A stretch of DNA of 64,000 nucleotides from Streptomyces lacrimifluminis. Lineage in GTDB: Bacteria > Actinomycetota > Actinomycetes > Streptomycetales > Streptomycetaceae. Below, one piece after another: positions 25,732 to 36,737 of the stretch (its first letter is position 1; each line of letters starts with the position of its first letter). Location of the stretch: the NCBI RefSeq assembly GCF_014646095.1, contig NZ_BMMU01000006.1, positions 186,001-250,000 on the forward strand. The letters are read 5' to 3'. Below the pieces are notes generated by a model. The model was not told the DNA's origin and did not search any database. It saw only the letters and a list, made by a program, of their open reading frames with translations. The position numbers and the translations under genes were made by a program.

Positions 25732-28554
25732 TTACTTGGGGTGGCGTCCCGCCGCCAGCCTGACGATGTCCACCCGCGACCGGATCCCCAGTTTCCGGTA
25801 CACCCGGGTGAGCGTCGCCTCGACCGTTTTGACGCTGATGAACAGGCGTCCGGCGATCTCGCGGTTGGTCGCGCCCTCCATGACCAGCGCCGCGACCTGA
25901 CGTTCCATCGCGGCGAGCCCGTCGAGCGCGGCGCCCGCCTGCGGCTGCTCCACGAGCGGCTGCGGCGCGGGAGTGGGCACGGTGGCCGCGTCCACCCTGC
26001 GTAGCCAGGGCAGCGCGCGGGAACGTCTGAACAGGCGTGCCGCCTCGTCGTACGACGTCGGGGCGGGTGTGGGTCCCGGCGGTCCGGTGCGCAGCTCGGC
26101 CAGGGCGAGGGCGGCCCGCGCCTCCTCAAGTCCGTAGCCCAGCTTGGCGAGTCGGTCCTGCGCGGACGTCAACTGGGCGAGAGCCGCCTCGTGTTCACCG
26201 CGCGCGGCACGCACCAGCGCCTCCGCCCGGTCGAGCACCGCGAGCACGCTCTCGCGCCCCAGCCGCAGCGCGTGGGCCCGCGACACGTCGATGACCTCCT
26301 GCGCCTCGTCCAGCTCGCCGACGCGGACCAGCGCCTCCGCGAGGTCGCCCTGCCAGCGTCCGCGCGCCGGGTCGTCGACGCCGAGATCGTGCTCCAACTC
26401 CCTTGCCCGGCGCAGCGACTGCACCGCGCCCGGCGCGTCCCCGGCCACCAACCGGGCGTATCCCAGGGCTGCCTGGCCACGGGACAGGTAGAGCATGTCG
26501 CCGTTCTCCTCGGCGTGCTCGACCGCCTCCCGGGCCAGCGCCAGGGCCCGCTCCACGTCGCCGCCGGACGCCTCCGCCAGCGCGGCGAGCATCGCGGAGG
26601 CGACCTCACCGATACCGGTGTCCCGGGCCAGCCGCAGGCTCTCCCGGGCCACGTCGAGCGCCCGGCCGCAGTGCCCGCAGCGCAGTTCGGTCTCGGCGAG
26701 GCCGCGCAGGAAGTGCACCTCGCTCTCGACCGACCCGCGTCGGCGCACCTCGCGCAGCAGGGTGGTGATGGTGGCCCGCGCCTCCGGCAACTGGTCGCTC
26801 ATGATCAGCCAGCGGAACCGGGCCGAGCCGATGCCGTTGTGATGGACGGTCACCTGCGGGTCCTGGGGCTCCTTCAGAGCGCGCTTGATGGTCGCGGGCG
26901 CGTCCGGGTGGCCCATCAGGGTCTCGGTCTGGGCCTGGAAGGAGAGCGACATCAGCTCCGTGTGCCGGTCGCCGCCCCGCGCGGCGAGTTCCGCCGCGCG
27001 GGCTGCCTCCTCACGGCACTCCGCGAAGTCGCCCTCCACGAGCAGCGCCCGCCAGGCCAGTTGGTAGTGGATCAGGGCCAGCAGCCGTGGGTCGTCGCCC
27101 GCGTCGGCCAGGGCCTGCGGGAAGACGGCGTCGACCTCCGTCATGGCGTGGCCCGCCGTGTCGATCACGATGATCCAGGCCCGCACCCGCTCCTCGGGCA
27201 CCCCGCTCCGGGCGAGCACCTGGCGGGCGATGTCCCGCGCGAGATCCAGCTCACCGGCGGTGATCGCGTCCTCGGCGGCCCGCAACCGGTGCTCGTCGGG
27301 GTTCGGCACACCGTCGGCCGGGGTGTACCGGGCGGCGAGCAGCCCGAGCGAGGAGGCCACCGAGGGTGCCCCGCGGTCCCGGGCCAGCGCGGCGGCCTCG
27401 GCGAGCCGAGCGGCCACCTCCGGATCCGTGCCGTCGGTGGACAGGGCGAGGTGCCGGGCCCGCTCGATGGGGTCGGAGGCGGCGGTGGACAGCGCGGCGT
27501 GCGCGGCCCGGCGTTCCTGGGCGCTCGCCTCCGCGTACAGCGCGGCCGAGACGAGGGGGTGCGCGAACCGTACGGCAGGACCCTCGGGCTCGGTCGCCAG
27601 CAGCCCGAGAGCCGCGGCCTGGGCGGTCTCGGCCTCGGCGTTCTCCCGGCCGGCCTCGTGCAGCAGGGCCAGCGTGGGGCGGGCGCCGGCGCTCACCACG
27701 AGGAGGGTGCGGCGGGCCTCGTCCGACAGCATCTCCAGGCGGCTGAGGACCAGCGCGCGCAGCGAGGTCGGCACCGGGAGCGGCTCGCCCGGGCGCGGGG
27801 GAGTGGGATTCTCGGCCAGGGCCCGGCCGAGCTCCAGGGCGTACAGCGGGTTGCCGGCGCTGGTGCGGTGGATCTCCCGAACGGTCGAACGCGGCAGGTC
27901 GTAGCCCCGGTGCTCAAGGAGCGTCTCCACCTGGGAGCGGGTCAGCGGGTTCACCCGGACCGCCAGGGTGTCGGGTGTGGACGCGCGTAGATAGCGGTCG
28001 TACTCCTGTCCGTCCGTCCGCCCCGCGAACAGCATCCGCACGGGGTCGTCGCCCAGGCGCCGGGCGGCGAAACCCAGGAGCTCGGTGCTCGCGGTGTCCA
28101 GCCACTGGAGGTCGTCGGCGACGACGAGGACGGGGCCCTTGGCGGCCAGCGCGCGCAGCGCCGACAGCACGGCAAGGCGCAGTGCGAGTCCGTCGCGCTG
28201 GAGCGAGGACTCGCCACGGCCGGTGAGCGCCGACTCCAGGGCGACACGCTGGGCGACGGGCAACTGGCCGGACACCTCGTCCAGGGCGAGACCGAGAAGA
28301 TCGGCGAGCGCGAGGAAGGGGAGATGGGATTCGGACTCGGTGGCGGAGCAGCGCAACACGGTCCGTGCCGATTCGCCGTATTCCGCGGCCAATGTCCGCA
28401 GGACGGTCGACTTTCCTATTCCGGCCGGTCCGTGCAGCAGTACGCTGCCGCCGCGCGAAAGCTGCTCGCGTGCCGAGATGAGTGCTTCGTCCCGGCCTAT
28501 GAGCAGGTCAGAGCGGCATCGGCCAGACTCCTGGAAGTCCCGTCGCACGGTCAC
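25732..28554 (-). CDS. LAL-type LuxR family transcriptional regulator with AAA ATPase domain
   Basis: Large ATP-binding regulator of 940 residues. The N-terminal P-loop is HGPAGIGKST (about 41-50) and Walker B is VLVVADDLQW. A long tetratricopeptide-like helical middle follows. The C-terminal LuxR HTH is ERQVAALVMEGATNREIAGRLFISVKTVEATLTRVYRKLGIRSR. LAL proteins usually activate secondary-metabolite or sugar genes in response to a ligand. The GTG start is fixed by an AGGAGGGGA ribosome site; an upstream TTG is spurious. It is divergent from the acyl-CoA synthetase and is followed by the protease. Confidence 0.93.
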   Translation of the reverse strand: MTVRRDFQESGRCRSDLLIGRDEALISAREQLSRGGSVLLHGPAGIGKSTVLRTLAAEYGESARTVLRCSATESESHLPFLALADLLGLALDEVSGQLPVAQRVALESALTGRGESSLQRDGLALRLAVLSALRALAAKGPVLVVADDLQWLDTASTELLGFAARRLGDDPVRMLFAGRTDGQEYDRYLRASTPDTLAVRVNPLTRSQVETLLEHRGYDLPRSTVREIHRTSAGNPLYALELGRALAENPTPPRPGEPLPVPTSLRALVLSRLEMLSDEARRTLLVVSAGARPTLALLHEAGRENAEAETAQAAALGLLATEPEGPAVRFAHPLVSAALYAEASAQERRAAHAALSTAASDPIERARHLALSTDGTDPEVAARLAEAAALARDRGAPSVASSLGLLAARYTPADGVPNPDEHRLRAAEDAITAGELDLARDIARQVLARSGVPEERVRAWIIVIDTAGHAMTEVDAVFPQALADAGDDPRLLALIHYQLAWRALLVEGDFAECREEAARAAELAARGGDRHTELMSLSFQAQTETLMGHPDAPATIKRALKEPQDPQVTVHHNGIGSARFRWLIMSDQLPEARATITTLLREVRRRGSVESEVHFLRGLAETELRCGHCGRALDVARESLRLARDTGIGEVASAMLAALAEASGGDVERALALAREAVEHAEENGDMLYLSRGQAALGYARLVAGDAPGAVQSLRRARELEHDLGVDDPARGRWQGDLAEALVRVGELDEAQEVIDVSRAHALRLGRESVLAVLDRAEALVRAARGEHEAALAQLTSAQDRLAKLGYGLEEARAALALAELRTGPPGPTPAPTSYDEAARLFRRSRALPWLRRVDAATVPTPAPQPLVEQPQAGAALDGLAAMERQVAALVMEGATNREIAGRLFISVKTVEATLTRVYRKLGIRSRVDIVRLAAGRHPK

Positions 28555-29026
28555 CGCTCCCCTCCTGTGTCGTGTGGGCCCCAATATTAGGCAACAGATC
28601 TTTGAATTTCGGACAGACGGCGAGGTGAGCCGAATAACAGGATGGTTGAGGTATCGGAAAATTCAAGTCACATGTGAATGAATACACCGTATACGTGTGC
28701 GGAGCGTGACGAAGGAATCCCTCGGAGGCGACGGATCCGTGACTGATCGCCCGCGCCCAGGCCGCTGCCGACGTCACCGTGAGCGGGGCGCGGCGACCAG
28801 GTGGAGGGGCCGCTCGGGTCGCTGATGCGCATGTGCCGGCGCCCGCTGGACCTTCTCCGTCTCGACTGTGCCCGCTGCCACGTCATCGCCTCCTCGTCGT
28901 GGCCCGCTCGTGGTGTGTTCGCCGGTCGTACGGGCACGCACCCCCGTTCGGGGGTAGTGAGACCAGCATCACGGACTGCACGATGGCAGAGAGTCGCCCG
29001 GCCATGGCCGGGATCGAGGAGGACTG
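28555..29026. promoter_or_regulatory. Divergent intergenic region with an AT-rich block
   Basis: About 470 bases without a convincing gene. Bases ~28585-28700 are strikingly AT-rich for this genome and contain CGTATACG near 28690; this is the likely promoter area of the LAL regulator. A small hairpin (ACCCCCG-TT-CGGGGGT, 28940-28955) lies ~70 bp before the synthetase start. Confidence 0.5.
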
Positions 29027-30697
29027 ATGACGACGGTGACCGAGCGCTTCCGCGAGGCGCGGGACTTCCTGCTGGCCCACCGCGAGGACTACGCCACCGC
29101 GTACGAGGGTTTCAGCTGGCCGCGCCCCGAGCGCTTCAACTGGGCCCTCGACTGGTTCGACGTCATCGCGGACGGGAACGACCGCACCGCCCTGCACATC
29201 GTCGAGGAGGACGGCTCCGAGGCCAGGGTGTCCTTCGCCGAGATGTCCGCCCGCTCCGACCGGGTCGCCAACTGGCTGCGCGATCTCGGGATCCGCCCCG
29301 AGGACCGCGTCCTCGTCATGCTCGGCAACCAGACCGAGCTGTGGGAGACCGCCCTCGCCGCGATGAAGGTCGGCGCCGTCGTCATCCCCGCCACCCCGCT
29401 GCTCGGCCCCGCCGACCTGCGTGACCGGGTGGAGCGCGGCCGGGTCGCGCATGTCCTGGTCCGGGCCGAGGACACGGGCAAGTTCGACGAGGTGCCCGGC
29501 CGCTACACCCGGATCGCGGTGGGCGGCGCCCCCGAGGGCTGGCAGCCGTACGAGGACGCGTACGAGGCGCCCGCGGAGTTCACACCGGACGGGCCGACCC
29601 ACTCCGACGATCCCCTGATGCTCTACTTCACCTCGGGCACGACCGCCCGCCCCAAGCTCGTCGAGCACACCCATGCCTCGTACCCCATCGGGCATCTGGC
29701 GACCATGTACTGGATCGGCCTCAAGCCCGGCGACGTGCATCTGAACATCTCCTCGCCCGGCTGGGCCAAGCACGCCTGGTCCAACCTCTTCGCGCCCTGG
29801 ACCGCCGAGGCGACCGTCTTCATCCACAACTACACGCGCTTCGACGCCACCCGGCTGATGGCGGAGATGGACCGTGCGGGCGTCACCTCCTTCTGCGCCC
29901 CGCCGACCGTCTGGCGCATGCTCATCCAGGCCGACCTGACCCAGCTGCGCACCCCGCCGCGCGAGGTCGTGGCCGCCGGTGAGCCGCTCAACCCCGAGGT
30001 CATCGAACAGGTGCGCCGCTTCTGGGGGGTCACGATCCGGGACGGCTTCGGCCAGACGGAGACCGCCGTCCAGGTCTCCAACAGCCCGGGCCAGCCGCTC
30101 AAGACGGGCTCCATGGGCCGGCCGAGCCCGGGCTACCGGGTCGTCCTCCTCGATCCGGTCTCCGGCGAACCGGGCGCTACCGAGGGTGAGATCGCGCTCG
30201 ACCTCTCCCACCGCCCGGTCGGCGTGATGACGGGCTACCACGGCGACGCAGACCTCACGGCGGAGGCGATGGCAGGCGGCTTCTACCGCACCGGGGACAT
30301 CGGTTCGCAGGACGCGGACGGCTACATCACGTACGTCGGCCGGTCCGACGACGTCTTCAAGGCCTCCGACTACAAGATCTCCCCCTTCGAGCTGGAGAGC
30401 GCGCTGCTGGAGCACGAGGCGGTCGCGGAGGCCGCCGTGGTCCCCGCGCCGGACGAACTGCGCCTGGCCGTACCGAAGGCGTACGTCGTGCTCGCGGCGG
30501 GCTGGGAGCCTGGACCCGGCACCGCGAAGGTGCTGTTCGAGCACAGCCGCGAGGTCCTCGCCCCCTACAAGCGCCTGCGCCGCCTGGAGTTCGCCGACCT
30601 GCCCAAGACCGTGTCCGGCAAGATCCGCCGGATCGAACTGCGTGAGGCGACGGCGGCGGGCTCGGCGGACGAGTACCGCGAGGAGGAATTCCGGTGA
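29027..30697 (+). CDS. Acyl-CoA synthetase (AMP-dependent ligase, medium-chain/acetyl type)
   Basis: Adenylate-forming enzyme of 556 residues that activates a carboxylic acid to its CoA thioester. The P-loop motif is YFTSGTTARPK, followed by GEPLNPE, DGFGQTETAV, YRTGDIG and YVGRSDDVFKASDYKISPFELES. The A10 catalytic Lys lies in LPKTVSGKIRRIELRE. Overall sequence resembles medium-chain acyl-CoA synthetases of the AcsM type. GGAGGA stands just before the ATG. Its stop overlaps the beginning of a degenerate second synthetase. Confidence 0.93.
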   Translation: MTTVTERFREARDFLLAHREDYATAYEGFSWPRPERFNWALDWFDVIADGNDRTALHIVEEDGSEARVSFAEMSARSDRVANWLRDLGIRPEDRVLVMLGNQTELWETALAAMKVGAVVIPATPLLGPADLRDRVERGRVAHVLVRAEDTGKFDEVPGRYTRIAVGGAPEGWQPYEDAYEAPAEFTPDGPTHSDDPLMLYFTSGTTARPKLVEHTHASYPIGHLATMYWIGLKPGDVHLNISSPGWAKHAWSNLFAPWTAEATVFIHNYTRFDATRLMAEMDRAGVTSFCAPPTVWRMLIQADLTQLRTPPREVVAAGEPLNPEVIEQVRRFWGVTIRDGFGQTETAVQVSNSPGQPLKTGSMGRPSPGYRVVLLDPVSGEPGATEGEIALDLSHRPVGVMTGYHGDADLTAEAMAGGFYRTGDIGSQDADGYITYVGRSDDVFKASDYKISPFELESALLEHEAVAEAAVVPAPDELRLAVPKAYVVLAAGWEPGPGTAKVLFEHSREVLAPYKRLRRLEFADLPKTVSGKIRRIELREATAAGSADEYREEEFR

Positions 30698-31150
30698 GCC
30701 AGGGGGAGGGGGAGACGGCGGCGCCCGAACCGGCGTACCCGCACGGCACGAGCGGCACCGTCCTGCGCGGCGACACGATCGGCGCCGACCCGGAGCGGAC
30801 GGTCGCCTCCGGACCGCGAGGCGCTCGTCGACGTACTGTCGGGTCGTCGCTGGACCTCACCCCGATTCGCCGCTGACGCCGACAAGTTGGCGTACGCGCT
30901 GCTCGCCGCCGGGGTTGCCCGGTGTGACCGGGTGGGGAGCCGGGCGGTGGTGAACACCGATCCGGCGTACCGCGCGCACAAGGTCGTGTACGTGCTGCGG
31001 CAGGCCGGAGTCTCCGTGCTCCTCGCCGCGCTCGGCCGCGAGGCGAGCGACTGCCGGGCGATGGCCGACGAAGTGCGCGCCAGCTGACCGGAGTTGAGGC
31101 GAAGGGTGTCGGGGAAGATGCGGAAGGCGGAGCTGCGGGAGAGCGGTACG
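30694..31150 (+). pseudogene. Decayed acyl-CoA synthetase (AMP-ligase) remnant
   Basis: Three pieces of a fatty-acyl-CoA synthetase survive in order. The first (GTG at 30694) reads YPHGTSGTVLRGDTIGADPERTVAS. After a frame change the second reads DREALVDVLSGRRW ... LAYALLAAGVARCDRVG, then skips to NTDPAYRAHKVVYVLRQAGVSVLLAAL and stops. The third, after the stop, is RRVSGKMRKAELRE, the C-terminal A10 motif. At least one frameshift, one small internal deletion and loss of ~400 central residues are needed. All catalytic core motifs are gone. Confidence 0.8.
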
Positions 31151-31179
31151 CCGGGGAGGCGTGACCGGGCGGGCGTCGA

Positions 31180-31689
31180 TCAGGGCCTGCGCATGCAGAC
31201 GCGGGGCCAGCGGTCGAGGCCGTGCTCGGCCTCCGTGGCGCGGATCTTCCGTAGACCCGGGGTGAGTTCGGCCTCGCCGAGGGCGCGGAAGCCCAGGCGG
31301 GCGTAGTAGGGCGCGTTCCACGGGACCTCGGTGAACGTCGTCAGGGTGAGGTGGGTCAGGCCTTCCTCGTGGGCGCGGTCGGCGGCGTGGGCGAGAAGTG
31401 CCCGGCCGATGCGGCGGTGCGCGAAGTCGGGCTGGACGGAGACCTGTTCGATGTGGAGGGCGCCGTCCACCGGTTCGGCGATCAGATAGGCCAGGGGGTG
31501 GGCATCGTCGTCGGGGGCGACAGCGACCCAGGCACGGCCCGCTCGCCGGTACCGCTCCAGCGCGTCGAGGGCGGGCGGCTCGTCGTCCGCGATCTCCGCC
31601 ATCCCGAACTCGCGGTAAGGGGAACCGGCGGCGCGTTCGATGGCGCGCAGGGCGGGGAGTTCGGCGGCGGTGGCCGGGCGGATGCGCAT
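31180..31689 (-). CDS. GNAT family N-acetyltransferase
   Basis: Acetyl-CoA-dependent acetyltransferase of 169 residues. Motif A reads IEQVSVQPDFAHRRIGRALLAHAADRAHEEG (the R-x-x-G-x-A CoA-binding turn), and motif B is FTEVPWNAPYYARLGFRAL. The start MRIRPATAAELPAL is typical; the frame is open far upstream but noncoding there. The acceptor is unknown. Confidence 0.9.
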   Translation of the reverse strand: MRIRPATAAELPALRAIERAAGSPYREFGMAEIADDEPPALDALERYRRAGRAWVAVAPDDDAHPLAYLIAEPVDGALHIEQVSVQPDFAHRRIGRALLAHAADRAHEEGLTHLTLTTFTEVPWNAPYYARLGFRALGEAELTPGLRKIRATEAEHGLDRWPRVCMRRP

Positions 31690-31760
31690 CTGCCCAGTAT
31701 CCGACGGGGGCGCGCTTCGGGCGCGCGGATATCCGGTCGCCGGCGAGGAGGCCCGGGGCC

Positions 31761-32510
31761 TCAGACCCCGGTGGCGTCGAGGTCGTCGGCCGGGCTGTTG
31801 ACCGGCTGCGGCGTGCCGGTGAGGTCGAGGACGAACAGGGGGACGCCGAGGTTCTCCGCTCGGGCGCGGGCCTCGTCCTCGTATCCGGCGAGGGAGAAGT
31901 AGACGCAGTCCGAGGACTCCGTCATGGCCGTCAGCCACAGGCATTCGATGTCCCGCAGCGACGCCGGGCTCACCGTCGGATCGACCTGCGCCAGGACTCC
32001 GCGGGCGGCGAGCCCCACGCCGGACGGGGGCCGCTGGTCCGCGCGGCGGATGTCCTGGTAGCCGAGCCAGCGCAGATAGAGGGCGGCGGCGGTGACCGCG
32101 TCGCGTGCGGTGCGGATGGTGACGGGCTGGAAGGCGCGCCGGGGGCGGGCGGAGGAGCGGGGGGTGCGCAGGGCGCCGGGGACCTTCGTGGCGCCGGGCG
32201 GGGGCTGGGCGTCCTTCGTCCGTGGGTCTGTCGGTCGGGTGTCCGGGGCGGGACGGGTCACCGGGATCCGCAGGACCGTGCCGCACGGGCAGCCCAGTTC
32301 GGGGTGCGGCCACTGGTCCCCGCGTCCACAGGCCGCGCAGCGCACGGTGACCCACTGCTCGTCCCAGACGCGGTGGGTGACGGCTGTCGCCGGCGCCCGT
32401 TCGTCGAGCGACGGGCTGACCGGCGCACCGCACGCGCACGGATAGGAGGGCGCCGCGTACAGATGCTCGCGCAGGCAGGCCGGACACCGCACCGGCATGC
32501 TCTCGGCCAT
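31761..32510 (-). CDS. Double zinc-ribbon protein with possible restriction-endonuclease-like C-terminus
   Basis: A 249-residue protein. Two Cys4-type ribbons open it (MPVRCPACLREHLY ... PCACG, then VTVRCAACGRGDQW ... GCPCG). A Pro/Thr-rich linker follows, then a globular domain (DAVTAAALYLRWLGYQDIRRAD, DIECLWLTAMTESSDCVYFSLAGYEDEARARAENLGVPLFVLDLTG). The last part resembles Mrr-like nuclease folds in pattern, but key acidic/Lys residues are not clear. GGAG 7 bases before the ATG sets the start. Function unknown. Confidence 0.7.
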   Translation of the reverse strand: MAESMPVRCPACLREHLYAAPSYPCACGAPVSPSLDERAPATAVTHRVWDEQWVTVRCAACGRGDQWPHPELGCPCGTVLRIPVTRPAPDTRPTDPRTKDAQPPPGATKVPGALRTPRSSARPRRAFQPVTIRTARDAVTAAALYLRWLGYQDIRRADQRPPSGVGLAARGVLAQVDPTVSPASLRDIECLWLTAMTESSDCVYFSLAGYEDEARARAENLGVPLFVLDLTGTPQPVNSPADDLDATGV

Positions 32511-32633
32511 GACCAACTCCACTACGTGACGTCGGGGTCGGAGCCCCATCGTGCTCCACCGGACCCCCGCTTGTCCGTCTCTTGACGGCCTTCGCGAGCC
32601 CACTTACATTATTTCCAGATAGTAGAAAAGAAA

Positions 32634-32648
32634 TTCCGCAATGCGGAA
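32634..32648. promoter_or_regulatory. Operator palindrome upstream of gcl, TTCCGCA-A-TGCGGAA
   Basis: Perfect 7-1-7 inverted repeat 75 bp before the gcl start. The same form with two base changes per arm pair (TTCCGTA-T-TACGGAA) is found at 36560-36574 upstream of hyi. Both are followed by AAC. IclR-family regulators of the AllR type bind sites of this size and are known to control glyoxylate/allantoin genes; identity of the regulator here is inference. Confidence 0.75.
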
Positions 32649-32722
32649 ACTCTGAGGCATGGTCACGGAGGCTTTCTCTCTCCGCGGGGCGCGACGGGAG
32701 TACGAATCCGAGGAGTTGCTCT

Positions 32723-34507
<1,785 letters not shown>

Positions 34508-34532
34508 CGCCGAGGACGCTGGAGGCAAGGAA

Positions 34533-34560
34533 GGAGGGGGTGCCCATGGGCACCCCCTCC
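34533..34560 (+). terminator. Terminator hairpin after gcl
   Basis: GGAGGGGGTGCCC / GGGCACCCCCTCC, essentially no loop, followed by CTGTTT, which gives a short U-rich tail. Confidence 0.8.
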
Positions 34561-34633
34561 CTGTTTCCCCCGTTGGTCCCCCGTTGTTCCCCCGTGCGGT
34601 GTTCCCGTTGTTTTCCGTGCTGACCACAATGTG

Positions 34634-34670
34634 CCCGGCCCCGGGGGTTGTTGAAGCCCCCGGGGCCGGG
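34634..34670. terminator. Second terminator hairpin between gcl and glxR
   Basis: CCCGGCCCCGGGGG / CCCCCGGGGCCGGG, 14-bp perfect stem, 9-base loop. Usable from both sides. Confidence 0.75.
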
Positions 34671-34777
34671 TTCAGAGCTGGATTTGAGGTTTCCGGGTGG
34701 TGCCAACGCCTGGGCGCGACAGGACAGTTGTCAGCGGTGGCGCCACCCGGAAGATCAATGGGAGGAACGGGAAGGTG

Positions 34778-35668
34778 TCAGACGCCGGCGCCCGACAGGC
34801 GTTCCACGGCCCGGAGCAGGGCCGAGTGGTCCAGGCCCCCGTCGCCCTGCGCCCGCAGGGACGCGACGAGTTGGGCGACCACCGCGCCGACCGGAAGCGC
34901 GGCACCGACCGTGCGGGCCGCGTCCGTCACGATGCCCATGTCCTTGTGGTGGAGGTCGATACGGAAGCCCGGGGCGAAGTCGCGGTTCAGGAAGTTGTCC
35001 TTCTTGCGCGCCAGCACCGTCGAGCCGGCCAGCCCGCCGCCCAGCACCTCCAGCGCCGCCTTCAGGTCCACGCCCGACTTCTCCAGGAAGACCACGGCCT
35101 CGGCGCACGCCTGGATGTTCACGGCGACGATCAGCTGGTTCGCTGCCTTCACCGTCTGACCGGAGCCGTGCGGTCCGCACAGCACGACGGTCCTGCCGAG
35201 CGCCTCGAAGAGGGGCAATGCCGTGTCGAAGTCGGCCTGTTCACCGCCGACCATGACGGACAGCACGGCCTCGACCGCGCCCGCCTCACCACCTGAGACG
35301 GGCGCGTCCAGCACCCGGACGCCCTTCTCTGCCGCCGCCTTCGCCAGATCCACCGACGTCTGCGGGGTGATCGACGACATGTCGACAAGCAGGGTGCCGG
35401 GCCGCACGTTCGCCAGGATGCCCCCGGGGCCGTACGCGACCGCCTCGACCTGCGGTGACGCGGGCACCATCGTGATCACCACGTCGGCGTCGCGCACGGC
35501 CTCGGCGATCGAGCCCGCAGCTGTGCCGCCGGCGGCGACAAGGCGGTCGAGCTTGTCCTGTTCCAGGGTGAAGCCGGTGACGTCGTAGCCCGCCTTGATC
35601 AGGTTCTCGGACATGGGGGAACCCATGATGCCGAGGCCTATCCAGGCGATCCTGGGGAGATTGCTCAT
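34778..35668 (-). CDS. glxR: 2-hydroxy-3-oxopropionate (tartronate semialdehyde) reductase
   Basis: NAD(P)H-dependent reductase of 296 residues converting tartronate semialdehyde to D-glycerate. The Rossmann motif GLGIMGSPMSENL (12-24) is followed by the substrate motif LDAPVSGGEAGA. The catalytic Lys lies in GSGQTVKAANQLIV. It is second in a two-gene operon, 30 bp after hyi, and completes the glyoxylate-to-glycerate route begun by Gcl. Confidence 0.95.
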   Translation of the reverse strand: MSNLPRIAWIGLGIMGSPMSENLIKAGYDVTGFTLEQDKLDRLVAAGGTAAGSIAEAVRDADVVITMVPASPQVEAVAYGPGGILANVRPGTLLVDMSSITPQTSVDLAKAAAEKGVRVLDAPVSGGEAGAVEAVLSVMVGGEQADFDTALPLFEALGRTVVLCGPHGSGQTVKAANQLIVAVNIQACAEAVVFLEKSGVDLKAALEVLGGGLAGSTVLARKKDNFLNRDFAPGFRIDLHHKDMGIVTDAARTVGAALPVGAVVAQLVASLRAQGDGGLDHSALLRAVERLSGAGV

Positions 35669-35698
35669 GGCGGGGCACCTCTCTGCTGCTCGGTGATG

Positions 35699-36538
35699 TC
35701 AGGGGGTGCGGCGCGCTTCGCGCGGCAGCCAGTCGAACGCCTCGGCGCTCGGCCGGTCGCCCGGCCTGTACTCCAGGCCGACCCAGCCCTCGTAACCGGC
35801 CTTCCGCAGCCGGTCGAGGTGGTCCGCGAGGGGGAGCGTGCCGGTGCCGGGGGCGCCGCGGCCGGGGGTGTCGGCGATCTGGACGTGGCCCGTCTTCGCG
35901 GCGAACCGGTCGATCACCGAGGGGAGATCCTCGCCGTTCATGGACAGGTGGTAGAGGTCCATCAGGAAGCGCGTGTTGTCGAGGCCGGTCGCCAGGTTGA
36001 CCCTGTCGGCGACCTCCACGGCGGCCGGGGCGCTCACCAGCGGATACCGGGGTGACTCCACCCTGTTGAGCGCCTCGACGAGCAGGAGCGCCCCGATGCG
36101 GCTCGCGGCGCGGGCCGCGAGCACCAGGTTCTCCAGTGCCAGCGCGTCCTGCTCTGCCGGGTCCACTCCCTCGATCCGGTTGCCGTACAGCGCGTTGAGC
36201 GCGCCGCAGCCGAGTGACCCGGCCAGATCCGCGGCCACCTCGATGTTGGCGCGGAACCGCTCCGACTCCTGGCCCGGCACCGACAGGGCGCCCCGGTCGG
36301 GGCCCGGCAGCTGTCCGGCGTAGAAGTTCAGGCCGGTGAGCCGGACGCCGGCGTCCTCGATCGCGGCCCGCAGGGAGTCCAGCTCGGACTGTGCCGGGGT
36401 GGGGGAGTCGAGCCAGGGCCACCACAGCTCGACCGCGCGGAAACCGGCGGCCCGGGCCGCCGCCGGGCGCTCCAGGGGCGGGAGTTCCGTGAAGAGGATC
36501 GACAGGTTGACGGTGAAGCGCTGCTCTGTGAATCCCAT
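35699..36538 (-). CDS. hyi: Hydroxypyruvate isomerase
   Basis: TIM-barrel isomerase of 279 residues interconverting hydroxypyruvate and tartronate semialdehyde. Signatures: FTVNLSILFTELPPLERPAAA, RAVELWWPW, LNFYAGQLPGPDRG, the metal-binding Glu of LLVEALNR, and FLMDLYHLSMNGED, GHVQIADTPGRGAPGTG. AAGGAGG precedes the ATG. It carries the TTCCGTA palindrome 22 bp upstream. Confidence 0.95.
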   Translation of the reverse strand: MGFTEQRFTVNLSILFTELPPLERPAAARAAGFRAVELWWPWLDSPTPAQSELDSLRAAIEDAGVRLTGLNFYAGQLPGPDRGALSVPGQESERFRANIEVAADLAGSLGCGALNALYGNRIEGVDPAEQDALALENLVLAARAASRIGALLLVEALNRVESPRYPLVSAPAAVEVADRVNLATGLDNTRFLMDLYHLSMNGEDLPSVIDRFAAKTGHVQIADTPGRGAPGTGTLPLADHLDRLRKAGYEGWVGLEYRPGDRPSAEAFDWLPREARRTP

Positions 36539-36559
36539 GGCCGTCGACGCCTCCTTGTA

Positions 36560-36588
36560 TTCCGTATTACGGAAACAGTTTTCTGTTT
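36560..36588. promoter_or_regulatory. Operator palindrome upstream of hyi, TTCCGTA-T-TACGGAA, plus overlapping repeat
   Basis: Perfect 7-1-7 palindrome at 36560-36574, sister of the gcl site. It overlaps a second perfect inverted repeat, AAACAG-TTTT-CTGTTT (36573-36588). The pair lies 22-50 bp before hyi. Confidence 0.75.
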
Positions 36589-36737
36589 AATGGAAGACTG
36601 CCGTCGGGTCTTGCGGCTTGTCAAGAGGGCTCTCCCAAGTGGCGGGGCGGGAAGGGGGCGGTTACACAGGGTTCAACGTTCATATGAGCGGGGCGCACGG
36701 TTCCCGTGTGTCAGTGCACTGAAGTTGTGAGGCAAAC

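Noticed and set aside
28675..28700. CGTATACG-centred palindrome upstream of the LAL regulator
   Set aside because: Only the central 8 bp are symmetric; the flanks do not pair, so it is not called as an operator.
30694..30876. Separate 60-residue gene after the acyl-CoA synthetase
   Set aside because: Its recognisable part matches the N-terminus of a synthetase and the rest continues in another frame, so it is part of a pseudogene.
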